Below are positions 37,331-44,975 of a DNA stretch of 64,000 nucleotides, piece by piece. The stretch's first letter is position 1. Every line of letters starts with the position of its first letter. The translations under genes were made by a program, and so were the position numbers. The DNA is from Mageeibacillus sp. UBA5734 (lineage in GTDB: Bacteria > Bacillota > Clostridia > Saccharofermentanales > UBA5734). The stretch is from the NCBI GenBank assembly GCA_002419365.1, contig DIGA01000067.1, positions 1 to 64,000 on the forward strand. Reading direction: 5' to 3'. The notes beneath the pieces are model-generated. The model had not been told where the DNA came from, did not search any database, and saw only the letters and a list, made by a program, of their open reading frames with translations.

Positions 37331-39518
37331 GATTCTCCCCTGCCGCCTGGTCCTCTGATGTTTTGTCCTCGGTTGCAGCCGGTTTTTCCTTTTTCTGGTT
37401 AGTCGGGCATTCCCGGTTGCCGCATTTGGGGTACGAACGGCCCTTGAAGTGCTTGAGCACCATATAGGTACCACAGACCTCACAGGTCCGGCCATCGATC
37501 GGCAGATCCCAGGAAATGAAATCACAATTGGGGTCGCTGCCCTTCTTGTCACAGGTGTAGAAACGGCTGCCCTTGAATTTCTTGGAGACGCGCTGGACCA
37601 GGCCGGAGCCACATTTGGGGCAATGGGCTTTGATTTCCTGCTCGAGGTTCTTGGTGTACTTGCAGGTCGGATAATTGGAGCAGGCAATGAACTTGCCGTA
37701 TCGGCCTTCCTTGATCACCAGGTCTCCTTCCTGGCAATCCGGACATTTGTCGCCGGTCGGCACATCGGCAATCTTGACGCGCTCGATGCCATCCGTGGCC
37801 TTGACGATTTTGTCATGGAAGGGCGGATAAAAACGGTCCAGGATTTCGACCCAGTTGTTTTCGCCTGATTCCACCGTATCGAGCTCTTTTTCCATGTCGG
37901 CGGTGAATTCAACATCGACGATGGATTCGAAATTTTTCTCCAGCAGCTCCGTCACAGCCTTGCCCAGCTCTGTCGGCAGGAGGTATTTCTTGTCTTTTTC
38001 GACATATTTGCGGTCGAGGATGGTCGAGATCGTGGGAGCATAGGTGGATGGGCGTCCGATCCCCTTCTCTTCCATCGCCTTGATCAGGCTGGCCTCCGTG
38101 TAGCGCGCCGGTGGCTGGGTGAATTTCTGCTCGGGTGTGATCTTGTCGAGCAGCAGCGTTTCACCCTCTGTCAACTCGGGCAGTTTCTCCCGAGTCTCTT
38201 CTTCCGATTCCTTTTCCGGTTCGCTGTCGACCAGGGCGACGCCGTACTGGGCCAGGTAGCCGGGGAAGCGGATGGTTTCACCACTGACCCGGAACAGGTG
38301 GGTTTGCCCACTGACCAGGTCGGCTACAACGGTGTCGATCTGGGCGGCAGCCATCTGGGAGGCCATGAACTTGTCCCAGATCAACTGGTAGAGTCTGAAC
38401 TGGTCATGGGAGATCTGGGCTTTGATCTGCTGCGGTGGCAAATCAAAATGCGCTGGCCGGATCGCTTCGTGGGCATCCTGGGCTTTGTTGCGGTTTTTGA
38501 ACTGGCGCGGTGTCTTGGGCAGATATTCCGCACCGAATTTGTCCTTTATATAAGTACGAGCTTCCTGTTCCGCTTCTTCCGAGATGCGGACCGAGTCAGT
38601 ACGGATATACGTCACCAGAGCCGTTGCACCGAGGCCTTCGATTTCCACACCTTCGTACAGCTGCTGGGCGACACTCATCGTTTTCTTGGCGGTGTAGCCC
38701 AGGTAGCGCGATGCTTCCTGCTGCAGGGTACTGGTGGTGAACGGCGCATTCGGCTGCTTTTGCTTGCTGCCTTTCTTGAGCTTGACCACAGTGAAGGGCT
38801 GGTTTTGCACGGCTGCCAGGATGGCTTCGGTATCAATCTGGTTCGTCAGTTTGACTTTTTCGACTTTGCCTTCGACCCATTCACCGTGATAGCGGGCTTT
38901 GAAAACGGGATCCTTGGCTGTCTTATGCAAGAACGCCGTCAACAGCCAGTATTCCTCCGGCTTGAACCGGACAATTTCCCGCTCGCGGTCGACCACCAGG
39001 CGGGTGGCTACAGACTGGACACGACCGGCAGACAGGCCCTTGCGGACTTTTTTCCAGAGCAGGGGGCTGAGTTCATATCCAACCAGCCGGTCCAGAACCC
39101 GCCGGGCTTGCTGGGAATTGACCCGGTTCATGTCGATCGGCCGGGGCTGGTCGACTGCTTTGACCACAGCCGGCTCGGTGATTTCATTGAAGGTGATGCG
39201 GCAGGGACTGGTCTCGTCAATCTTGAGAACCTGTGCGATGTGCCAGGCAATGGCTTCTCCTTCACGGTCAGGGTCGGTTGCGATCAGGATCCGGTCGGAC
39301 GTGGCAGCCATTTCCTTCAGTTCGGTGATCACCTTGTCTTTGCCCTTCATGGTTGTGTACTGGGGTTTGTAGGCATGTTCGACATCAACGCCCAGCTTGG
39401 AGGCTGGCAGGTCGCGGATATGGCCGACTGATGCGGTGATCCGGTAATTCTTGCCGAGATATCGGCCGATGGTTTTCGCCTTGGCCGGTGATTCTACGAT
39501 AACTAAATTTTTTCCCAT
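37320..39518 (-). CDS. topA: DNA topoisomerase I
   Basis: This 732-residue type IA enzyme relaxes negative supercoils. The TOPRIM domain begins at residue 4 (NLVIVESPAKAKTIGRYLG) with the DPDRE metal site at 82-86. The catalytic tyrosine is Y304 in ALVTYIRTDSVR. Three C-terminal Cys4 zinc-ribbon-type modules are visible (CPDCQEGDL ... CSNYPTC, CPKCGSG ... CDKKGSDPNC, CEVCGTY ... CGNRECP). It ends in a charged Lys/Glu tail. Confidence 0.97.
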   Translation of the reverse strand: MGKNLVIVESPAKAKTIGRYLGKNYRITASVGHIRDLPASKLGVDVEHAYKPQYTTMKGKDKVITELKEMAATSDRILIATDPDREGEAIAWHIAQVLKIDETSPCRITFNEITEPAVVKAVDQPRPIDMNRVNSQQARRVLDRLVGYELSPLLWKKVRKGLSAGRVQSVATRLVVDREREIVRFKPEEYWLLTAFLHKTAKDPVFKARYHGEWVEGKVEKVKLTNQIDTEAILAAVQNQPFTVVKLKKGSKQKQPNAPFTTSTLQQEASRYLGYTAKKTMSVAQQLYEGVEIEGLGATALVTYIRTDSVRISEEAEQEARTYIKDKFGAEYLPKTPRQFKNRNKAQDAHEAIRPAHFDLPPQQIKAQISHDQFRLYQLIWDKFMASQMAAAQIDTVVADLVSGQTHLFRVSGETIRFPGYLAQYGVALVDSEPEKESEEETREKLPELTEGETLLLDKITPEQKFTQPPARYTEASLIKAMEEKGIGRPSTYAPTISTILDRKYVEKDKKYLLPTELGKAVTELLEKNFESIVDVEFTADMEKELDTVESGENNWVEILDRFYPPFHDKIVKATDGIERVKIADVPTGDKCPDCQEGDLVIKEGRYGKFIACSNYPTCKYTKNLEQEIKAHCPKCGSGLVQRVSKKFKGSRFYTCDKKGSDPNCDFISWDLPIDGRTCEVCGTYMVLKHFKGRSYPKCGNRECPTNQKKEKPAATEDKTSEDQAAGENHGA

Positions 39519-39577
39519 GAAGTCCTATCCTTGTTTTTTTACAGCCAATCAGGCCGGATGCAAGCGCTATTCGTCCA

Positions 39578-40780
39578 TTATATACTTGAATCTCCAAGCT
39601 CTGTCAAAGCATACCGGCCTCGATTGAGCACCAGATAGCCCTGAAGCTCCAGCAAAGCAACCCGGGCCATGGTCTCCTGTGCCAGATCTGGAATCTCTGA
39701 AAGGATCTCGTCCATGGTCAGGCTGTGGATGCGCAAGGTCTGCAGAATTCTGCAAACAGCATCATCCTGGACGCCCGTTTCTCTCTGCTGCAAGGGATCA
39801 AGCCAGGAAAGCTGGCGTTCCAGCCCGCAAATCTGGAAAATGTCATCCGCAGACTCCAGGACATGCGCGCCATCCCGGATCAGCTGATGGCATCCTGCAC
39901 TGGCCTGGTCGAGGATGCTACCCGGCACGGCAAATACGTCGCGGTTCTGGTCGGCAGCATAGGTGGTGGTAATCAGTGTGCCGCTTTTCTGCGCAGCTTC
40001 CATGACCGCCACCGCCTTTGACAAGCCGCTCAAGAGCCGGTTCCGGGCCGGGAAATTCTGGCGCACGGGCGGCACACCCGGTGGATGTTCGGATAGAATC
40101 ACCCCCCTTTCAGCCATCTCGGCAATCAAACCGGCATTTTCCGGCGGATAGTCGTAGTCATGGCCAGAGGCGATCACTCCGATTGTGAATCCCTGGTTTT
40201 TCAATGCAGTCTGGTGCGCCAGCGTGTCGATCCCCCGGGCGAGGCCACTGACGATCACGGCACCACCCTGGCACAGACCGCGTGTGATCTTGCGCGTCAC
40301 TTTCTGGCCATAGACGGTCGGTCGCCTGGTCCCGATCACCGTGACCCAGGGGAAACAGCGAAGCATGTCCGGCAGCAGGTTGCCACGGACATAGATCAAG
40401 GCCGGACACGTGTTGAGGTCATGCAACGCCTTGGGATACTGTGGATCTCCGCTCAAAACGGGTTTGATCGCCAGATGGGCACACTGCCGGGCCAGGGCGA
40501 TGGCTGACCGCTGGCTGCTTGTGTCCTGCAGGGCTTGATGGAGGGTGAGCGCCTGGGACTCGATGCGCCCACGGTCATTGGCCAAGGTGTCTTCCCGGTT
40601 GTCATCCTTTGCTGTCAGCAAGCCAATGAGGCCCTCCAGGTCCAGCTGTATCAGCTGCGCCAGATCGGGACATGGATCCGTCAACTTGCGCAGCTCGGCG
40701 TGCTTCAAGTTCAAGGTGCGCTGGCACTGGGTCAGATGGATGGCCATGGCCAGGTTCATGGTGTCAGAAGGTTGGTCCAT
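39578..40780 (-). CDS. dprA: DNA processing protein DprA
   Basis: This 400-residue protein loads RecA on incoming single-stranded DNA in transformation. The Rossmann-like core shows VTVIGTRRPTVYG, VIVSGLARGIDTLAHQTAL, ILSEHPPGVPP, FPARNRLLSGLS and the C-terminal winged helix. The N-terminal SAM-like part is about 120 residues. Its ATG shares one base with the comM stop codon. With comM upstream it suggests a natural transformation pathway, although dprA is widespread in species not known to be competent. Confidence 0.93.
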   Translation of the reverse strand: MDQPSDTMNLAMAIHLTQCQRTLNLKHAELRKLTDPCPDLAQLIQLDLEGLIGLLTAKDDNREDTLANDRGRIESQALTLHQALQDTSSQRSAIALARQCAHLAIKPVLSGDPQYPKALHDLNTCPALIYVRGNLLPDMLRCFPWVTVIGTRRPTVYGQKVTRKITRGLCQGGAVIVSGLARGIDTLAHQTALKNQGFTIGVIASGHDYDYPPENAGLIAEMAERGVILSEHPPGVPPVRQNFPARNRLLSGLSKAVAVMEAAQKSGTLITTTYAADQNRDVFAVPGSILDQASAGCHQLIRDGAHVLESADDIFQICGLERQLSWLDPLQQRETGVQDDAVCRILQTLRIHSLTMDEILSEIPDLAQETMARVALLELQGYLVLNRGRYALTELGDSSI

Positions 40781-42366
40781 TACAATTCACCCTCCGGAAA
40801 CAGGTTGATCCGGTAGCCAAGTGCCTCGGCCAGGTGTCCTGGTGTGACCGTTCCGGACAGATCGAGATCAGCGATGGTCCGGGTCACCCGGAGCAGTTTC
40901 TGGTAGGACCGCACGCTCAGATGATAGCGTTCAGCGGCCTGGCCAGCGAGTCTCAGGACGGCAGGTGGAATGGCCAGAACGCCAGCCAGATCAGGGTCTT
41001 CAAACCGGCCATTGAGCACAGGCTCCTTGCCCAGGGCCCGGCAACGATCCGTCTGGATTTGCCAGGCTGCAGCAATTTTTTGCCGCAACAGGGGTGAAGA
41101 CATCGTTGCCTGATCTGCCGATTGCGGCTGGACCGTCTTGATCAGGTCATCTGGCGCCGGGCGGCGAATGTCGATCGCGAGGTCCAGGCGATCCAGCAGG
41201 GGGCCACTGATTTTGCCCAGATGGCGCGCCACCGCATCCGGCGTGCAATGGCAGCGCTGCCCTGGTTCGAAATATTCACCACAACGGCAGGGGTTGGCGG
41301 CTGCAACGAGGAGAAAATCTGCCGGCAGCACCAGATTGTAGCGCAGGCGGGAGAGATGGATCTCTCGGTCTTCCAGAGGCTGGCGCAGCATGTCAACGAC
41401 GGAACTGTCCATCTGTGTCAGTTCATCCAGGAACAGCACCCCCAGGTGCGACAGGCTGAACAATCCGGGCACAGGCGGACTGCCGCCACCGGTGAGGGCA
41501 TGGCGGGTGACTCCGGAATGAGGGGCCAGGAACGGTCGTTCTGTAACCAGACCCGGCTGGCCCACCATCCGGTTGGCGGCACTGTGGATCTTGGTGACCA
41601 TCCTGGCTTCATCCGGATCCAGCGGCGGCAAAATCCCCGGCAACGTGGAAGCCAGGACAGTCTTGCCACTGCCGGGCGAACCAAGCATCAGCAGGGGATG
41701 CCAGCCAGCCGCGGCCAGGGTCAGGGCCCGGATGGCCTTGGCCTGGCCTTGGATCATCCGGATATCCGGCGCCCTGGCAGCCAGACCTGGACGAACTGGC
41801 TGGGGTATTCCCTCCCCTGACTCCTCGGGCATGCCCTGGGACAAAATCCGGGCACTGTCGGCCAATGTCCATGCACCTGCGATCACAAGGCCCGCTGAAG
41901 CTGAGGTCCTGGCTTCCGCCACATTGTCTGCAGGCACCAGCAGATGGCGCAATTCGGCCTGATGGATGGCCGCGGTCCGGTTGAAAACACCTGGAATCGG
42001 CCGGATCGTGCCATCCAGTCCCAATTCTCCGAAAGCACCTGGTAGCTGGTTGTTAAAGGATGGATGCAGCTGCACCTGGCTAGATGCGACCAGGATCGAC
42101 AGCGCCAGGGGCAGGTCAAAGGCACTGCCTTCCTTGCGCATCCAGGCTGGCGCCAGACTGGCGGTCACACGGCTGGACGGAAAAGCAAAGCCGCTGTTCT
42201 TGATCGCAGCCTTGATCCGGTTTCTTGATTCGCGGATCGCCGAGTCACCCAGTCCGACAATTTCAAAAGACGGCAGACCTGGCAGCAAGGCGACTTCAAT
42301 TTCAATCAGGACACCTTCGATCCCGTGGATGGCAGCAGAGCAGAACCGGCCGTATTTAAGGTGCAT
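40780..42366 (-). CDS. comM: YifB/ComM Mg-chelatase-type AAA+ helicase
   Basis: 528 residues. The N-terminal Lon-protease-like domain (LIEIEVALLPGLPSFEIVGL) precedes the AAA+ core: Walker A LGSPGSGKTVLAS, Walker B VLFLDEL, and a Cys-containing NPCRCG insertion. The C-terminal Mg-chelatase domain contains LSVRSYQKLLRVTRTIADL. ComM is a branch-migration helicase in transformation. The ATG at 42366 has AAGGGGG about 8 nt upstream; a TTG further up is rejected. First gene of the operon, divergent from ychF. Confidence 0.94.
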   Translation of the reverse strand: MHLKYGRFCSAAIHGIEGVLIEIEVALLPGLPSFEIVGLGDSAIRESRNRIKAAIKNSGFAFPSSRVTASLAPAWMRKEGSAFDLPLALSILVASSQVQLHPSFNNQLPGAFGELGLDGTIRPIPGVFNRTAAIHQAELRHLLVPADNVAEARTSASAGLVIAGAWTLADSARILSQGMPEESGEGIPQPVRPGLAARAPDIRMIQGQAKAIRALTLAAAGWHPLLMLGSPGSGKTVLASTLPGILPPLDPDEARMVTKIHSAANRMVGQPGLVTERPFLAPHSGVTRHALTGGGSPPVPGLFSLSHLGVLFLDELTQMDSSVVDMLRQPLEDREIHLSRLRYNLVLPADFLLVAAANPCRCGEYFEPGQRCHCTPDAVARHLGKISGPLLDRLDLAIDIRRPAPDDLIKTVQPQSADQATMSSPLLRQKIAAAWQIQTDRCRALGKEPVLNGRFEDPDLAGVLAIPPAVLRLAGQAAERYHLSVRSYQKLLRVTRTIADLDLSGTVTPGHLAEALGYRINLFPEGEL

Positions 42367-42552
42367 GCGAAGTCCCCCTTTTCGTTCTGACTTCCAGCCT
42401 AGCAAAACACCTCGTGGCCAGACAGATTGAATCGTGCGACAAAAGTCGCCAGAATTCGACAGGGCCTTTCAGGTAACAAGCTGCCAGATGCACTGTTTTC
42501 AGGGGGGCTGCGGCCGGATGACAAGACCTGGCAGTCGACAAAGCGCCTTTAG
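42367..42552. other. Divergent comM/ychF intergenic region
   Basis: About 190 bp without a gene. I find a clear promoter only for ychF; the comM promoter must lie here but no convincing -35/-10 pair was seen on the minus strand. Confidence 0.4.
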
Positions 42553-42581
42553 TTGAACGGATGCCGAGAATCTGCCATAAT
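42553..42581 (+). promoter_or_regulatory. Predicted sigma-A promoter of ychF
   Basis: -35 TTGAAC (42553-42558), a 17-bp spacer and -10 CATAAT (42576-42581), about 30 bp before the ychF ATG. Confidence 0.65.
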
Positions 42582-42610
42582 ACCTCTGTTTATTGATGAG
42601 GAGGACCTTC

Positions 42611-43702
42611 ATGCGTCTGGGAATTGTCGGTTTGCCCAATGTCGGCAAAAGCACGTTGTTTAATGCCATCACCAAGGCGGGGGCTGCTGTCGCCAATTAT
42701 GCCTTTTGTACCATCGATCCGAATGTCGGGGTTGTCGCCGTGCCGGATCCCCGGCTCGACAAACTGGCCGAGATGTACCATCCGGAAAAATACACCCCGG
42801 CCACGATCGAATTTGTCGACATCGCCGGCCTGGTGCGCGGCGCCAGCAAAGGTGAAGGCCTTGGCAACAAGTTCCTGGCCAACATCCGCGAAGTCGATGC
42901 CATCGTCCATGTGGTGCGCTGTTTTGATGACTCCGATGTCATGCATGTCGACGGCCAGACCGACCCGGCCCGCGACATCGAAACCATCAATCTTGAACTG
43001 ATCTTGAGTGACATGGAATACATGGAGCGCCGGATCGACAAGACGAAAAAGATGCTCAAGGGCGGCGACAAGAAATTCCAGGCCGAGCTGGAGGTGCAGG
43101 AAAAAATCCTCGCCTGCCTCGAATCAGGTAAATCCGCCCGTACCCTCACGTGGGAAGAAGATGAAAAACCGTACCTGCGCGACCTGTTCCTGCTGACGAT
43201 CAAGCCGGTGCTCTATGTGGCCAACATCGCCGAAGATGCCCTGGCCGGACCCGAGCCGGACTATGTCGCCACCGTGCGGGCCATTGCGGCTACGGAAGAT
43301 GCCGAAGTCGTCACCATCAGTGCCAAGATCGAAGAAGAGATCTCGGTTCTGGAAGATGAAGAACGCGCCCTGTTCCTCCAGGACCTGGGGCTTGAGGAAT
43401 CAGGTCTCGACAAGATCATCAAGGCCGGCTATCACCTGCTGGGCCTGATGTCCTTCTTGACCGCCGGGCCGACCGAAGTGAGAGCATGGACGATCAAGCG
43501 CGGCACTAAGGCGCCCCAGGCGGCTGGCAAGATCCATTCCGACTTTGAACGCGGTTTCATCCGGGCCGAGGTCGTCAATTTCCATGACCTGATGGCCAGC
43601 GGCACCTATGCAGCCGCCCGGGAAAAGGGTCAGGTCCGCTCCGAAGGCAAGGAATATGTGATGCAGGATGGCGACGTCGTCCTGTTCCGCTTCAACGTCT
43701 GA
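42611..43702 (+). CDS. ychF: Obg-like ATPase YchF
   Basis: This 363-residue P-loop ATPase of the OLA1 group binds ribosomes. It has P-loop GLPNVGKSTLFNAIT, switch II DIAGLVRGASKGEGLG, a long coiled-coil insertion (about 125-200) and a C-terminal TGS domain (TIKRGTKAPQAAGKIHSDFE). A non-canonical G4 motif (NIAE instead of NKxD) fits the ATP preference. The ATG at 42611 has GAGGAGG upstream. Confidence 0.96.
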   Translation: MRLGIVGLPNVGKSTLFNAITKAGAAVANYAFCTIDPNVGVVAVPDPRLDKLAEMYHPEKYTPATIEFVDIAGLVRGASKGEGLGNKFLANIREVDAIVHVVRCFDDSDVMHVDGQTDPARDIETINLELILSDMEYMERRIDKTKKMLKGGDKKFQAELEVQEKILACLESGKSARTLTWEEDEKPYLRDLFLLTIKPVLYVANIAEDALAGPEPDYVATVRAIAATEDAEVVTISAKIEEEISVLEDEERALFLQDLGLEESGLDKIIKAGYHLLGLMSFLTAGPTEVRAWTIKRGTKAPQAAGKIHSDFERGFIRAEVVNFHDLMASGTYAAAREKGQVRSEGKEYVMQDGDVVLFRFNV

Positions 43703-43723
43703 TTCTTCCATCCGTACGCTTTT

Positions 43724-43757
43724 AAAGGGCTTCCCAATGCAGGTTGGGAGGTCCTTT
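43724..43757 (+). terminator. Hairpin between ychF and the convergent membrane-protein gene
   Basis: AAAGG ... TTCCCAA / TTGGGA ... CCTTT stem (43724-43757). There is no long T run on the plus strand, so termination strength is uncertain; it may serve both converging transcripts. Confidence 0.5.
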
Positions 43758-43785
43758 GTGCTTCATTATTTCCGAATGACCTGGA

Positions 43786-44268
43786 TCAGCCTTGCAGTTT
43801 TTTCGCCAGATACACATCCAGCCAGACAATCAGACCGACCGGAAGCAAACCCATGACAAGCACAGCAAAAAGAAAGGCCAGATAGTGTGGTACTTGCAAC
43901 GAACCAGATTGTGGGCCCAGGATCAGAAGGGGGATCGCAGCACTATGAAAAATCAGCCAGGCGATCAGGCTCTGTGGTCGCACGAGCGCCTGACGAATCG
44001 ACAAGCGCTGCAGACCATTGGAACCGGCTCGCCCTGTGGAGGATCTCGGAACAATCAAGCTCAGCCAGGCCAGGTCGACCAGGAGCAGGCCTCCGGTAAA
44101 AAACAGGCCCGCCTGTGCCAATGGATGATTAGACAAGCCAGCGCCAAAACGGATCCATATGAACATCGCAGTCCCTGTGGATGTCATCAGGTTTAAGACT
44201 GAAAGGCCCGGACTGACGCGATGGCGTTTCGCACCTTGATCCATGCGGTCAGACTGGATCCTAGTCAC
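43786..44268 (-). CDS. Small multi-pass membrane protein, unrecognised
   Basis: 160 residues with about four hydrophobic segments (roughly 23-42, 55-75, 105-122 and 132-150) and a basic N-terminus. I do not recognise a family. The frame continues far upstream inside coaE, so the start is uncertain. GTG at 44268 is chosen because AGGAG lies 6 nt before it; an ATG two codons up abuts that same AGGAG. It overlaps the coaE stop codon and is the last gene of the sigma/anti-sigma/polA/coaE array. Confidence 0.6.
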   Translation of the reverse strand: MTRIQSDRMDQGAKRHRVSPGLSVLNLMTSTGTAMFIWIRFGAGLSNHPLAQAGLFFTGGLLLVDLAWLSLIVPRSSTGRAGSNGLQRLSIRQALVRPQSLIAWLIFHSAAIPLLILGPQSGSLQVPHYLAFLFAVLVMGLLPVGLIVWLDVYLAKKLQG

Positions 44269-44908
44269 GGTCATCTCCTGCAGCGTCTTTGGCCAGGGAT
44301 TGGTACCGGATGCCCCGGCTGGCCAGTTCGTCCTTGAACAATGCTTCAACAGCCTGCACCAGCGCGCCATAGTCCCCGCTGTTATCGATCAGGTGGTCGG
44401 CGATCGCCTGGTATTCATCCCGGGTCATTTGCATCGCAATCCGGCGCCGGGCGTCGTCTTCGGCCATTCCCCGGCTGAGAAGGCGGCTGATGCGCACCTC
44501 GTCTTGTGCCCAGACAACCCAGACTTGGTTGACAGAATCCAGAAAGCCTTGCTTGACCGGTATTGGCACATCCAGTACGGCAGCCTTGACCTTCTTATCC
44601 TTGAGTTTCTCAATCTGGCGCTGCATTTCCGCGATCACTTCACGATGGACGATCTGGCTGAGCTGATCGAGAGATTTACGGTCAGTAAAAACCTGGTGGG
44701 CCATTTTGGCACGGTCCAGGCCGCCTTTGGCGTCGAGCACGGAGCGGCCAAAAGCAGCCACAATGGGCTCGATGGCCAGACCATCCGGTGCGGTCGCCTG
44801 ACGCGAGATTTCATCGGCGTCGATGACAGCAAGTCCAGCCTGACGGCACAAATTGGCTACCGTTGTCTTGCCGCAGCCAATGCCGCCGGTGATTCCAATG
44901 ATGAACAT
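44261..44908 (-). CDS. coaE: Dephospho-CoA kinase
   Basis: This 215-residue enzyme catalyses the last step of CoA synthesis. P-loop GGIGCGKT (8-15), the DADEISRQ substrate motif, VLDVPIPVKQGF and the lid RLLSRGMAEDDARRRIAMQM are present. ATG at 44908 with AAGGAG upstream. It follows polA by 67 bp, a common Bacillota neighbourhood, though mutM, often between them, is missing. Confidence 0.94.
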   Translation of the reverse strand: MFIIGITGGIGCGKTTVANLCRQAGLAVIDADEISRQATAPDGLAIEPIVAAFGRSVLDAKGGLDRAKMAHQVFTDRKSLDQLSQIVHREVIAEMQRQIEKLKDKKVKAAVLDVPIPVKQGFLDSVNQVWVVWAQDEVRISRLLSRGMAEDDARRRIAMQMTRDEYQAIADHLIDNSGDYGALVQAVEALFKDELASRGIRYQSLAKDAAGDDRD

Positions 44909-44975
44909 CGTTTGATTTTCTCCTTAGTCCTAACATAAAGATCCAGTCTCCAGGCCAGCCTCGAAGGGGTGGCTC